DNA of 64,000 nt from an uncultured Erythrobacter sp. (GCA_947488155.1 CANKYK010000001.1:1506439-1570438); one strand, 5' to 3'. Numbered from the stretch's first letter, positions 1 through 8,314 are shown. The notes: generated by a model from the sequence alone, not told the origin. Made by a program: numbers and translations.

Positions 1-1614
1 GTCGGCTGCATCACCGTCGAGATGGTACAATCGCACATCGCGCTGGATGGCATCATCGCCGCTGGTGCGGGCACTGAGGGCGCGGATCCGGCGAATATCA
101 GTCGCTGCCTCGGCGGTGCCATAAAGCAAGCGATAATTGGCCGGAAACGCACCGGCATAACGTGCCGCAATCGCCATTGCGCGAGCAGGGTCTTCGCTCT
201 TGGCAAGATGGCGCTCAACCCCCTCACCCCATCCGCGCAGCATGTCTTCCAGGCGGCCTTCCAGCTCATCCTCTTCCGGCATTGCTTTGGCTTCGCGAAT
301 ATCGAGCACGAATTGCAACATCGCCAGGTTACCGCCTTCGACCTCCAGGCTCCAATCCAGGACTTTCGCATCCGCCTCGGCGGTCAGCAGCTCCTGAATT
401 TGCAAGCGCACTTGAGTGGAGAGCAAGTCTCGCGGCAGCCACACAAAGGCAAACACATGGCGGCCCAACTGCGAACTGGCGAGCGACAAGCGCGGCCTTG
501 GCCGATCAACCAGGCTCATCATCGTAGTTGCCAGGCGGCCAATGTCCGCGCGGTTGAACGCAATCAGCAAATCATGCGGCAGAGCAGTAAAGGCATGGAC
601 CAGCGCTTTACCGGTGTGCCCGGAAGGGTTGAAGCCAAGCTCTTTAGTCAGCGCATCAAGGTTTTCGCGCAGATGCGGCACGGCGGCAGGCGCGGAGGCA
701 AGCGCGGCGCTGGTCCACACGCCGGTATGAATCGACAAGGCAACGACTTTGCCTTGCTTGCGGATTGGAACGATAAACAGATCGAGTGGCACACGCCGGT
801 GAACTTTGGCCGCGTGGTTCGATTTGATGATCAGCAGCTCTCGCGTGCGGCCATTGGGTCGTTTCTGCCCAAACCACTTGAATGCTTTATCGTATGACGC
901 ATCGGCCAGCAAAGCGCGTGCGCTCTTGCGGCAAATCCCCAGCAGGCCGGATTGGCTGCCATCGCGGCGGCGGGTTACATGGCCCAATTGAGTCAACATT
1001 CCGCTGTTGAGCCATGTCAGCAGATCTTTGAATTCCGGCTCTTTCATGCGCCCGATATCCGCCTCCATGGCGGATTGCACTTTGGGCCAATCGTTTACGG
1101 CGGCCCGGACATCACCCAGGGTCAGCCGCAGTTCTTTGAGCAATTCGCGGCGTTGGCGCGCGTCGATCCGAGGCGTTTCGATATAGATCATCGATTCGCG
1201 CGCATCGCCAGAGCCGAGTTCGGTAAGTTTGCCCGACTTGTCGCGCTTCACTGAAATGATCGGATGCACCAGCCGGTCAATCGTCACTCCTTGGGCTGCG
1301 AGCGCAGAGGCGACCGAATCGACGAGAAATGGCATATCGTCATTGACCAGAGCGATGCGCATAATGCGCCGCTCATCGGTTTCGGTTTCCATGACGAGTG
1401 ATGCGTGATCTATCTCGCGCTGCTCGGCTGCGGCCAGCAGAAACGCAGTCGCCTCTTTCAGCGCTTGCTTGGCAAAGGGCGTATCACCGGGCAGGATCGC
1501 ATTGCTCAGCCGGTTTGACAGCGCGGAATGATGCTTGCTGCGGCGCGGATTGCGCACCGATTTCAATTTGGCTGAAGCTTTTCCTGCGAGCTTTTTAGCG
1601 GGTTTCGAAACCAT
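1..1614 (-). CDS. NAD-specific glutamate dehydrogenase, large type (N-terminal 538 codons; 3' end outside window)
   Basis: Oxidative deamination of glutamate to 2-oxoglutarate with NAD+, in the cytoplasm. The minus strand stays open from the ATG at 1614 to base 1. The visible part is the N-terminal regulatory (ACT-like) half typical of the roughly 1500-1600 residue bacterial GDH family. It has a basic lysine-rich start, then NDDMPFLVDS (about residues 91-100), which is characteristic of this family, and RLVHPIISVKRD shortly after. The catalytic Rossmann half lies beyond the window. AAGGGGCGA precedes the ATG and serves as ribosome binding site. It is the last gene in the window on this strand and has its own promoter in the gap behind the flavin oxidoreductase gene. 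Family assignment is from motif memory and is fairly secure. Confidence 0.9.
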   Translation of the reverse strand, partial: MVSKPAKKLAGKASAKLKSVRNPRRSKHHSALSNRLSNAILPGDTPFAKQALKEATAFLLAAAEQREIDHASLVMETETDERRIMRIALVNDDMPFLVDSVASALAAQGVTIDRLVHPIISVKRDKSGKLTELGSGDARESMIYIETPRIDARQRRELLKELRLTLGDVRAAVNDWPKVQSAMEADIGRMKEPEFKDLLTWLNSGMLTQLGHVTRRRDGSQSGLLGICRKSARALLADASYDKAFKWFGQKRPNGRTRELLIIKSNHAAKVHRRVPLDLFIVPIRKQGKVVALSIHTGVWTSAALASAPAAVPHLRENLDALTKELGFNPSGHTGKALVHAFTALPHDLLIAFNRADIGRLATTMMSLVDRPRPRLSLASSQLGRHVFAFVWLPRDLLSTQVRLQIQELLTAEADAKVLDWSLEVEGGNLAMLQFVLDIREAKAMPEEDELEGRLEDMLRGWGEGVERHLAKSEDPARAMAIAARYAGAFPANYRLLYGTAEAATDIRRIRALSARTSGDDAIQRDVRLYHLDGDAAD

Positions 1615-1633
1615 CTTCGCCCCTTTGATATTA

Positions 1634-1662
1634 TATTATGCGTGAGCGCATTATTCCATCAA
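1634..1662 (-). promoter_or_regulatory. Probable sigma-70 promoter of the glutamate dehydrogenase gene
   Basis: Read on the minus strand there is TTGATG (1662-1657), a 17-base spacer and ATAATA (1639-1634), about 20 bases before the start codon at 1614. The box is AT-rich in a GC-rich background and is the only good match in this 118-base gap. Inferred from sequence only. Confidence 0.5.
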
Positions 1663-1732
1663 CGATAGTCGAGATTGGCTTGGTCGCGCAACCGTGTCGA
1701 ACACCTGCCCGCGCAAAATTTTTTGTTTAGAC

Positions 1733-2743
1733 TTACGTCGCGGTTGAAGCGGCCTTCTCTCCAGTTCGAAGCGCTTGCATTGTGATTTCCAGCGAGCGAA
1801 TTCGGGCCGCTGGATCATAGGTCGCGCCGCACAGCATAATCTCATCCGCGCGGGTGCGTTTGATGAAATCGTTCACTTGGCTCGCCACCATATCGGCGGT
1901 GCCGATGGCTGCGGCTTGGCCGATATGGTCGAGCATGGTGCGCGCTGGCGCGGGCAGGGTCGAGGTGTATTGCTCAATCGGTGGTGGCAGTTTGCCGGGA
2001 TTGCCGCTGCGCAGCCGAACAAAACTTTGCTGCTGACTTGAGGCAAGCAGACGGGCTTCCGCTTCGCTTGGCGCGGCAAAGACGTTCATCGCCACCATGA
2101 CATGCGGGCGATCCAGCGTGTCTGATGGTTCGAAGTCCCTCCGATACAGCTCCAGCGCAGCATCCAAATGATCGGGTGCAAAATGCGCGGCAAACGCATA
2201 GGGTAGGCCGAGTTTAGTCGCGAGTTGAGCGCCAAACAGGCTGGAACCCAGCATCCACATCTCCGGCCGAGCGCCTAGGCCCGGAGTGGCTGCGATTGGC
2301 AGGTCGAGATCGCCGGTCAGAAGCGCGCGCAGTTCCGCCACATCCTGCGGGAAATATTCAGCCGCCTGATGCAAGTTCTTGCGCAAGGCACGCTGCAATT
2401 CTGGCCCGGCCCCAGGTGCCCTTCCCAACCCCAGATCAATTCGGCCAGGGAACAAGGCGTCCAATGTGCCAAATTGCTCAGCAATCTGGAACGGTGTGTG
2501 ATTGGGCAGCATAATCCCGCCAGAGCCGATCCGGATCCGGCTGGTCGCATTGCCGATATGAGCGAGCACCACAGAGGTGGCGCCGCCCGCGATCCCATCC
2601 ATCGCGTGATGTTCAGCTACCCAAAAGCGTTTGCAGCCCACGCGCTCTGCCGCGCGAGCCAGTTCAGTCGCATCGGCCAAAGCCTCTGCTACACCTCCGC
2701 CTTCGCGAACCGGGATCAGATCAAGCACGGAAAATTCGGTCAT
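1733..2743 (-). CDS. Luciferase-like (LLM class) flavin-dependent oxidoreductase
   Basis: A 336-residue TIM-barrel protein of the bacterial luciferase-like monooxygenase superfamily, probably using FMN. The natural substrate is unknown. Diagnostic stretches are FWVAEHH (about residues 40-46), RIRIGSGGIMLPNH (69-82) and RIDLGLGRAPG (101-111), which match the 'luciferase family oxidoreductase, group 1' subgroup (MsnO8-like). It starts at ATG 2743, 13 bases after the stop of the TPR protein gene, so it is probably the last gene of the hydrolase-TPR-oxidoreductase operon. The family is clear; the reaction cannot be deduced. Confidence 0.85.
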   Translation of the reverse strand: MTEFSVLDLIPVREGGGVAEALADATELARAAERVGCKRFWVAEHHAMDGIAGGATSVVLAHIGNATSRIRIGSGGIMLPNHTPFQIAEQFGTLDALFPGRIDLGLGRAPGAGPELQRALRKNLHQAAEYFPQDVAELRALLTGDLDLPIAATPGLGARPEMWMLGSSLFGAQLATKLGLPYAFAAHFAPDHLDAALELYRRDFEPSDTLDRPHVMVAMNVFAAPSEAEARLLASSQQQSFVRLRSGNPGKLPPPIEQYTSTLPAPARTMLDHIGQAAAIGTADMVASQVNDFIKRTRADEIMLCGATYDPAARIRSLEITMQALRTGEKAASTAT

Positions 2744-2756
2744 GGCAGCCCTCTTG

Positions 2757-3614
2757 CTATGGGGCTGGTGTAACAGGGCCCAGCTGTTTCAGATAGCCGC
2801 TAGCGGTCTTTGCATGCGGACTGCTGGGCGCAGTATCGATCACCGATTGCCAGCTGGCGCGGGCGGCATCATCGCGCGAATCCAGCACTGCGATCACACC
2901 CGCTTCCAGTCCGATTTGCGGATCAAGCGGGGCAAGGCCAGCCGCCTTCTCAATCGCCGTTTGCGCCTCGGGCAGTTTGTTTTCGCGCCGTAGCAGGGTT
3001 GCTTTGAGCAGCCATGCCTCCGCGTCGCCAGGCATGAGGCGCGTTGCATTGTCCAATTCGATGAGTGCTTCTTCTGGCTGATCAATCTCAACCAGGGCGC
3101 GAGCCATATCAAGTGCTGCTGCTGCTTGGAGCGCACCAGACGCAGCAGTTTTGGCGTCAATGCGTGCCTCTCTCAAAATATTGTAGGCGTCTGCCCAAAG
3201 CGTGTTTGCCAGGGCGGCATTGCCGGCCATGACGCCAAAACGTGCCCGCGCTCTCAGCTCTTCCGCAGGCGTTTCATCGCGGGCCGCGATGAAAGCGGCA
3301 GTCGCATCGTCCCACAGGTTCAGCTTTGTCGCGGCTAGCCCCAGGCAGTGATTGGCGATGACTCTGGCAGCGCCGGATGTTTGGTTGCGCTCGATCTGCG
3401 CTTTGGTGTGGGCGCGGGCCGGGTCGCTCTCGACCAGATCAAGGCAATCGGCCAGCCAAATGCTCAGCGGATCGGTGGGTTGCGGCGGGGCAATTTCATT
3501 GGTGGTGCGCGGTGGGCGATTGAGCAGCTCATCGGGTGCACCCTGGATCGCGCCAGTGCTGGGGTTGGGGCCAACCTGAAGCAGCATGAGGATGAGCGCG
3601 CTGGAAAAAGACAC
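2757..3614 (-). CDS. Tetratricopeptide-repeat protein, probably exported
   Basis: A 285-residue protein starting at GTG 3614, with AGGCGA upstream. Residues 1-14 form a short hydrophobic segment that could be a signal or anchor. From about residue 100 the sequence is alanine-rich and helical with TPR-like spacing, for example ALIELDNATRLMPGDAEAW followed by LLKATLLRRENKLPEAQTAI. It lies 12 bases after the alpha/beta hydrolase gene and 13 bases before the oxidoreductase gene, which indicates cotranscription. TPR proteins are scaffolds, so a specific job cannot be named. Confidence 0.7.
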   Translation of the reverse strand: MSFSSALILMLLQVGPNPSTGAIQGAPDELLNRPPRTTNEIAPPQPTDPLSIWLADCLDLVESDPARAHTKAQIERNQTSGAARVIANHCLGLAATKLNLWDDATAAFIAARDETPAEELRARARFGVMAGNAALANTLWADAYNILREARIDAKTAASGALQAAAALDMARALVEIDQPEEALIELDNATRLMPGDAEAWLLKATLLRRENKLPEAQTAIEKAAGLAPLDPQIGLEAGVIAVLDSRDDAARASWQSVIDTAPSSPHAKTASGYLKQLGPVTPAP

Positions 3615-3626
3615 TGTGATATTCGC

Positions 3627-4358
3627 CTAGTAAAATTGATCGACCGTCGCTTGCAGCAGCGCGATATCATTCTTGCGCGACAAGCGGTGATCACCGTCTT
3701 TGACAAAGGTCACCTGTACATTGTCCGAACGCATCGCCTTGGAGAGCCGCAGGCTGATTTCCCAGGGCACATCCTTGTCCTTTTGGCCGTGCAGCAGGCG
3801 AACCGGGCAATCAATCGCGACCTCGCTGTCCAGTTTCAGATTGGCCTCGCCATCCGCGAAAAAGCCCGGATGGGTGGGCGTTGGTTCTGGCCCGTAAGGG
3901 TTATCTTCGTAGAGCACTTCGCCCGCCGCCATCTGTCCGCGCTGCTCGTCGGTGAAGCCCCATGTCGTAAATTCGGGAGCAGCCGCGATGCCGATCAGTC
4001 CGGTCAGCCGCTTGCCCAATGCCTCACCCACCATCAGCATCAGCCAGCCGCCCATGGATGAGCCGATCAGCAGCACGTCACCATCGACATAGGCCTCGAT
4101 CAAAGCAAGCACTTCATCGCGCCATCGGGACAGAGTTCCATCGGCGAAGTCGCCATCGCTCCGCCCGCAGCCGGAATAATCGAGCAGCAGGCAGGCCCGC
4201 CCCAATTCCGCCGAGCGAGCGAACATTGCGCTCGCCTTGCCTCCGTCCATGTCTGACATATAGCCGGGCAGAAAGACCACAGTCGGGCCGGTGCCTGCAA
4301 TGTGGCGAAAGCCAATTTTCCGCCCATCGGGCATTTCGTGAAATCGAATATCGCTCAT
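3627..4358 (-). CDS. Alpha/beta hydrolase, ABHD10-like
   Basis: A 243-residue serine hydrolase. The nucleophile elbow is GSSMGGW with Ser101, the acid is probably Asp194 or Asp196 in HGQKDKDVPW, and the histidine is His224 in KDGDHRLS. HG-type oxyanion architecture and the LLLDYSGCGRSDG strand are clear. Overall layout resembles mitochondrial ABHD10-type thioesterases and related bacterial esterases; the substrate is unknown. An upstream in-frame ATG at 4368-4370 exists, but the ATG ending at 4358 has GAGGG eight bases before it, so I prefer it. First gene of the three-gene minus operon. Confidence 0.8.
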   Translation of the reverse strand: MSDIRFHEMPDGRKIGFRHIAGTGPTVVFLPGYMSDMDGGKASAMFARSAELGRACLLLDYSGCGRSDGDFADGTLSRWRDEVLALIEAYVDGDVLLIGSSMGGWLMLMVGEALGKRLTGLIGIAAAPEFTTWGFTDEQRGQMAAGEVLYEDNPYGPEPTPTHPGFFADGEANLKLDSEVAIDCPVRLLHGQKDKDVPWEISLRLSKAMRSDNVQVTFVKDGDHRLSRKNDIALLQATVDQFY

Positions 4359-4409
4359 GTGCGCCCTCATGCCTGCAGGCAGCGTGTGCGCGCAAGGGGC
4401 TGACGCGGC

Positions 4410-4461
4410 AAAACCCGCTCCACTCGGCGCACTGGGGTCATACGCAACCGGGTGAAGCGGG
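4410..4461 (-). terminator. Probable terminator of the repressor/membrane-protein operon
   Basis: On the minus strand CCCGCTTCACCCGG (4461-4448) can pair, with wobble pairs, with the segment ending at 4414, and is followed by TTTT (4413-4410). It lies about 40 bases after the stop of the repressor gene and before the hydrolase gene. Confidence 0.45.
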
Positions 4462-4498
4462 ATGCATGCGATCGGAGTGCTTTGACGGCGAGCAGGGT

Positions 4499-4690
4499 TT
4501 AGTCGCGGCTGAAAATATCCTCGATCGCAAGGCCGAACACATCGGCGATTTTGAACGCGAGCGGCAGGGACGGGTCATAGCGCCCCTTCTCAATCGCATT
4601 GACGGATTGGCGCGAGACGCCGAGCCTGTCTCCGAGGTCTTGCTGGCTCCAATCGCGCTCTGCGCGCAGCACTTTGAGGCGATTGTTCAC
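4499..4690 (-). CDS. Cro/CI-type helix-turn-helix regulator, short
   Basis: A 63-residue protein that is almost only an HTH_3 domain. WSQQDLGDRLGVSRQSVNAI carries the two helices, followed by the EKGRYDPSLPLAFKIADVFG segment typical of small YozG-like XRE regulators. Start is GTG 4690, whose first bases overlap the TGA of the upstream membrane protein (GTGA overlap), so translation is probably coupled. It most likely acts as repressor of its own operon through the paired inverted sites at 5939-5992. That is inferred from position and the symmetric site. Confidence 0.85.
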   Translation of the reverse strand: MNNRLKVLRAERDWSQQDLGDRLGVSRQSVNAIEKGRYDPSLPLAFKIADVFGLAIEDIFSRD

Positions 4691-5085
4691 TGGCTGATGC
4701 CTTTGAAGCGGAACCAGTAATAGCTAAGTATCAGGGCCAGCATGGTAACCCCGACCACGTTCTCTGCAGACATATCAGGCAGGTCAAAGACTTTGGTCCC
4801 GATGATCCAGAACATGTGCACGAACATAGAAGCGGCGACGCCTACCAATGCGGCATTGGCCATGATCTGAAAAAGATATTCTTCGCTGCATCGCCGATCA
4901 ATTGCTGCGCCGATCGCAACCAGAAGGCTGACTATCAGCGTTATCGGGACAAGAATGCCCGCTTGCTCCCACTGGGTGAGATTTATTGCGCTCATACGCG
5001 GTGGGTCGATCTCTGCGATCATTACGGTTGAGGCAAGCAGGGGTAGAACAAGAAACCAATCGAGCCTGCTTATTTTCATCTTCAT
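4687..5085 (-). CDS. Membrane protein of unknown function (132 aa), repressor operon
   Basis: A 132-residue protein with about four hydrophobic helices (roughly residues 10-25, 42-62, 72-97 and 107-127), with a basic N-terminus MKMKISRLDW and a C-terminal YYWFRFKG. No motif that names a reaction. It begins 33 bases after the preceding membrane-protein gene and its stop codon overlaps the repressor start. Small XRE regulators paired with multi-pass membrane proteins recur across bacteria, but the function of this pair is not known to me. Confidence 0.7.
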   Translation of the reverse strand: MKMKISRLDWFLVLPLLASTVMIAEIDPPRMSAINLTQWEQAGILVPITLIVSLLVAIGAAIDRRCSEEYLFQIMANAALVGVAASMFVHMFWIIGTKVFDLPDMSAENVVGVTMLALILSYYWFRFKGISQ

Positions 5086-5118
5086 GGTAGAATTCCTAAA
5101 TTATGATGGTTATGGCGC

Positions 5119-5745
5119 TTACACCGCGCCCCATGTGCCGTATTGGATACGGTTGGAAACCGCTCCGATGGCAAGGCCAAGGAACCACATCACCGGCCAC
5201 CAAAAGGCGTCGGCATGCGGAACCAGATCGGCGGTTTCTAGAAAGCCCCAGACCGCAGCGAGGCTGAGGGCGAATCCAGTGGCGATAAGCGATTGGCGCA
5301 CGACGAGCATACGGATGAATTCGTCTTGCTCCTCGACGATCAAGCGTCCGATGGCCCAAAACACGCCAATCACGCCAAACCCAGGTAGCAATGCGACCAG
5401 TATCCTGATCGCGACATCCACATTCTCTGCCTTCTCGACATAGACCAGCAGGCCCATCGCCACCATGTAGCAGCTGGTCGAAATTGCGATGCGTTTGAGA
5501 TAGCGCCTTTGCGCCTCGCCCTTCAGGCACCCCGCACCGCCCGAATCGATGCGTCTGCTGGCGGAGGTGAACAGTGGAACAATCAGTGCTGCTGGAACGA
5601 TCATCAGGATGATCTCAGCCGCTCCCTCGACCGCGCCCGAAATGCTCAGCGCAGCGCTGATGCCAAAGGCGATGAGCATCAACACGCCCCAGAACACTGG
5701 TCCGCGGCCCAAAACGCCCCGGCTTTCTGTTGTTGCCCCGCTCAT
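5119..5745 (-). CDS. Membrane protein of unknown function (208 aa), repressor operon
   Basis: A 208-residue protein with about six hydrophobic segments. A conserved-looking cytosolic stretch EEQDEFIRMLVVRQSL lies before the last two helices. An in-frame start nine codons upstream (5772) is possible, but the ATG ending at 5745 overlaps the TGA of the 58-aa gene as ATGA, the normal sign of translational coupling, so I chose it. Function is unknown. Order in the operon: 58-aa protein, this protein, 132-aa protein, repressor. Confidence 0.7.
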   Translation of the reverse strand: MSGATTESRGVLGRGPVFWGVLMLIAFGISAALSISGAVEGAAEIILMIVPAALIVPLFTSASRRIDSGGAGCLKGEAQRRYLKRIAISTSCYMVAMGLLVYVEKAENVDVAIRILVALLPGFGVIGVFWAIGRLIVEEQDEFIRMLVVRQSLIATGFALSLAAVWGFLETADLVPHADAFWWPVMWFLGLAIGAVSNRIQYGTWGAV

Positions 5746-5918
5746 AGCAGGCACTTTGAATTGCTCTTGCACCCACCGTTGAGCATGCCCATCGCTGCGC
5801 CGCTCAGGCCGCCTATGATCCCAAAGGACGCGCCATTGCTTAGCTCACTTGCGGCCAGGAATATTGCGGCGGTGATGATGATCACGGCCCATAGCATAGC
5901 TTTGTTTCGAATTGTCAT
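5742..5918 (-). CDS. Small membrane protein (58 aa), first gene of the repressor operon
   Basis: An ATG at 5918 opens a 58-codon frame ending at TGA 5744-5742. The product has a basic start MTIRNK, a hydrophobic helix (about residues 8-23, rich in Ile/Ala), a glycine-rich second hydrophobic stretch GIIGGLSGAAMGML (about 34-47) and a Cys-containing tail GGCKSNSKCLL. AAAGGGAGC sits about 7 bases upstream as ribosome binding site, and the stop overlaps the next start (ATGA). The ribosome site and the overlap together make it likely to be translated. Function unknown. Confidence 0.6.
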   Translation of the reverse strand: MTIRNKAMLWAVIIITAAIFLAASELSNGASFGIIGGLSGAAMGMLNGGCKSNSKCLL

Positions 5919-5938
5919 TGGTAAAGCTCCCTTTCAAC

Positions 5939-5992
5939 TATGGAAAGCATACTTGTCATTGATTTGCACGTTTGTCAAGCACACTTTCCATA
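5939..5992 (-). promoter_or_regulatory. Promoter of the repressor operon with a paired inverted operator
   Basis: Two 20-base half-sites face each other: TATGGAAAGCATACTTGTCA on the plus strand (5939-5958) and TATGGAAAGTGTGCTTGACA on the minus strand (5992-5973). They agree at 16 of 20 positions and are 14 bases apart. The second ends in the -35 box TTGACA (5978-5973); AAGTAT (5954-5949), 18 bases further, fits a -10 box inside the first. Each half also has a near-symmetric AAG...CTT core. Binding would cover the promoter, so autorepression by the operon's own HTH protein is the simplest reading. Confidence 0.6.
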
Positions 5993-6032
5993 ATGGAGCG
6001 GTTGCTTTCCGATTGACGTCTAAACACGGGTA

Positions 6033-6061
6033 ATGACATCGCCATTCGCCGCGACTATATC
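6033..6061 (+). promoter_or_regulatory. Probable promoter of the thrS leader
   Basis: ATGACA (6033-6038), a 17-base spacer and TATATC (6056-6061) match sigma-70 boxes. Seven bases after the -10 box is A6069, which is also the first base of the leader ATG. A transcript starting there would be leaderless. Inference from spacing only; no transcription data. Confidence 0.55.
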
Positions 6062-6068
6062 TGCGCTC

Positions 6069-6140
6069 ATGGCCAACCGTGTGACTACCACCACCACTAC
6101 CACCACCCCGGATTTCCGGGGTCGGTTGCTGTTGGTCTGA
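6069..6140 (+). CDS. Threonine-rich leader peptide of thrS (23 aa)
   Basis: ATG at 6069 opens a 23-codon frame, MANRV followed by eight consecutive threonines (codons ACT/ACC at 6084-6107), then PDFRGRLLLV and TGA at 6138-6140. There is no Shine-Dalgarno sequence, but the promoter spacing predicts a leaderless mRNA beginning at this A. Runs of the regulated amino acid in a short ORF ahead of its biosynthetic or tRNA-synthetase gene are the hallmark of ribosome-mediated attenuation (thrL of enterobacteria, pheM ahead of pheST). The next gene is threonyl-tRNA synthetase, so the specificity matches. The peptide itself probably has no function. Confidence 0.65.
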   Translation: MANRVTTTTTTTTPDFRGRLLLV

Positions 6141-6185
6141 TCCAGCCACATCCGCGCCCCGAACTTTCGGTTTCGGGCGGCGCGG
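6105..6185 (+). promoter_or_regulatory. Attenuator-like alternative hairpins between leader peptide and thrS
   Basis: Hairpin 1:2 is ACCCCGG/CCGGGGT (6105-6111 with 6116-6122) and begins in the last Thr codon. Hairpin 3:4 is CCGCGCCCCGAA (6152-6163) with TTCGG plus GGCGCGG (6172-6185), 12 pairs with a two-base bulge. Segment 2 (CCGGGGT) can instead pair with CCCC in segment 3. A ribosome stalled on the Thr codons would cover segment 1 and favour 2:3. The weak point is that no run of T follows 3:4, so whether it acts as terminator, as Rho-dependent control, or on mRNA stability is open. Confidence 0.5.
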
Positions 6186-6283
6186 TGTCAGCCTCCTGAA
6201 AAAGCTGAAATTACCAAGACACCGCTCTTCAAGCGCGCGCATGAGTGTGTCATGGGCGTGAACGCAAACAAGACGGAAGAACG

Positions 6284-8314
6284 ATGACCGAATTGCTCAA
6301 AATCAGCCTGCCCGATGGCACATTGCGTGAAATGCCGGAAGGCAGCACGCCGGCCGATGTGGCCGCCGCGATTGGCCCAGGCCTTGCCAAAGCGGCGCTA
6401 GCCGCGCGCGTCAACGGCGAGGTGCGCGATATTGGTCGCCCGTTCGAGGGTGACGCTGAGCTTGAGCTGATCACTAGCCGCGATGAGGCCGATGCGCTGG
6501 AACTGGCGCGGCATGACTTTGCGCACGTGCTGGCCGAGGCGGTGCAGGCGCTCTATCCCGGCACGCAGATCACCTTTGGCCCCGCGACCGATGATGGCTT
6601 TTACTATGACGTGATGGCTCCGGCCGACCGCGAGCCGTTTAGTATGGATGATCTGCCCGCGATTGAAGAGAAGATGCGCGAGATCATCGCCGCCGATAAG
6701 CCATTGGTGCGCGAGGTTTGGTCGCGCGCTGATCTGATCGCGAAATGGGAAGCGGACGGTGAGGCGTTCAAGGCCGAATGGGCCAAGGAGCTGCCCGAGA
6801 ACGAAGAGCTGACCGTCTACTGGTCGGGCGAACCACGCAGCGAAGGGGCGTGGCTCGATATGTGCCGCGGGCCGCATTTGGCCTCCACGGGCAAACTGGA
6901 TCCGGCGGCGTTTAAGCTGATGCGGGTGGCGGGCGCTTACTGGCGCGGTGATCAGCGCAATGCGCAGCTCACGCGGATTTACGGCACTGGTTGGCTCAAC
7001 AAGAAACAGCTCAAACAGCATCTTCACCGGTTGGAAGAAGCCGCCAAGCGAGATCACCGCAAGTTGGGCCGCGAGATGGATCTGTTCCACCTTCAGGAAG
7101 AAGCCCATGGCAGCGTGTTCTGGCATCCTAAGGGCTACCGGATCTGGCGCGAGCTAGAGGCCTATATGCGCCGCAAGATGGACGGCGGGGGCTACCGCGA
7201 GATCAAGACGCCTCAGCTGATGGATATCCGCCAGTGGGAGCAATCCGGCCACTGGGGCAAATATGCTGAAAATATGTTTGCTGTGCCTGATATGGTCCCG
7301 GAAGTGGACGAAGACGGTGATGGCCCGGCCAAACCTGCGGTTGAAAAAGACGCCGATTGGATGGCGATCAAGCCGATGAATTGCCCGGCCCACGTGCTGG
7401 TGTTTAAGCAAGGCATCACGTCCTATCGCGACCTTCCGATACGGCTGGGTGAAATGGGCTGCTGTCACCGTAACGAGCCGCACGGGGCGCTGCATGGCCT
7501 TATGCGGGTGCGCCAGTTCACTCAGGATGATGCGCATATTTTCTGCACCGAAGAGCAAGTGGTCGAGGAAGTGCGCAAATTCTGTGAGCTCGCAAACGGT
7601 GTCTACAAGGATTTCGGCTTCACCTATCATGTTAAGCTCGCCACACGTCCGGAAAAGCGCTTTGGCTCCGATGCCGATTGGGACAAGGCGGAGCAGGAAT
7701 TGCGCGATGCCGTGGCAGAAGCGGGCATGGACAATGAAGAATATGGCTGGGAAGAGCTGCCCGGCGAAGGCGCGTTTTATGCGCCAAAGCTGGAATGGCA
7801 CCTGACTGATGCGATTGGCCGGACGTGGCAAGTTGGCACGATCCAGGGCGACCGCGTTCTGCCTGACCGCTTGGATGCGACCTATATTGGTGAGGATGGC
7901 GGCAAGCACCGCCCTGTTATGCTGCACCGGGCGATCTTCGGTTCTTATGAGCGCTTCATCGGCATTCTGATCGAGCATTATGCTGGCCGTTTGCCAGCAT
8001 GGCTTGCCCCGGTTCAGGCCGTGGTTGCGCCGATTGTGTCGGACGTTGATAGCTATGCCACAAAGGTTATGGCGAAGCTGGAGGTGGCGGGAATCCGGGT
8101 GGAAGGCGATCTTCGCAATGAGAAGATCAACTATAAGGTGCGCGAACACTCGCTGGCGAAGGTTCCGTATCTGTTTGTGGTCGGCAAGCGCGAGGAAGAA
8201 GAAGGCACGATTGCCCTGCGGACCTTGGGTGAGAAGGAACAGCAAGTGCTCTCTTTGGACGACGCCCTGGCGCTGATCACAAAGGCGGCCACCCCGCCTG
8301 ATCTTTGCGCCTGA
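6284..8314 (+). CDS. thrS: Threonyl-tRNA synthetase
   Basis: Charges tRNA-Thr with threonine in the cytoplasm; class II synthetase, 676 residues, normal for the family. Order: TGS domain (about 1-65), the second additional/editing domain (about 70-230, with the [17 protein letters not shown] segment), then the catalytic core with [12 protein letters not shown] (zinc ligand Cys367), FTQDDAHIF and [19 protein letters not shown], and the C-terminal anticodon-binding domain (about 575-676). An in-frame ATG 39 bases upstream (6245) exists, but [12 protein letters not shown] matches the usual family start and has GGAAGA upstream. Expression is probably controlled by the Thr-rich leader before it. 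Confidence 0.97.
   Translation: MTELLKISLPDGTLREMPEGSTPADVAAAIGPGLAKAALAARVNGEVRDIGRPFEGDAELELITSRDEADALELARHDFAHVLAEAVQALYPGTQITFGPATDDGFYYDVMAPADREPFSMDDLPAIEEKMREIIAADKPLVREVWSRADLIAKWEADGEAFKAEWAKELPENEELTVYWSGEPRSEGAWLDMCRGPHLASTGKLDPAAFKLMRVAGAYWRGDQRNAQLTRIYGTGWLNKKQLKQHLHRLEEAAKRDHRKLGREMDLFHLQEEAHGSVFWHPKGYRIWRELEAYMRRKMDGGGYREIKTPQLMDIRQWEQSGHWGKYAENMFAVPDMVPEVDEDGDGPAKPAVEKDADWMAIKPMNCPAHVLVFKQGITSYRDLPIRLGEMGCCHRNEPHGALHGLMRVRQFTQDDAHIFCTEEQVVEEVRKFCELANGVYKDFGFTYHVKLATRPEKRFGSDADWDKAEQELRDAVAEAGMDNEEYGWEELPGEGAFYAPKLEWHLTDAIGRTWQVGTIQGDRVLPDRLDATYIGEDGGKHRPVMLHRAIFGSYERFIGILIEHYAGRLPAWLAPVQAVVAPIVSDVDSYATKVMAKLEVAGIRVEGDLRNEKINYKVREHSLAKVPYLFVVGKREEEEGTIALRTLGEKEQQVLSLDDALALITKAATPPDLCA

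Noticed and set aside
22..897. 291-codon open frame on the plus strand
   Set aside because: Lies opposite the glutamate dehydrogenase gene, which is clearly coding on the minus strand.
6172..6200. Canonical rho-independent terminator for the thrS leader
   Set aside because: The stem is strong but no T-run follows, so I list it as attenuator-like rather than as a terminator.
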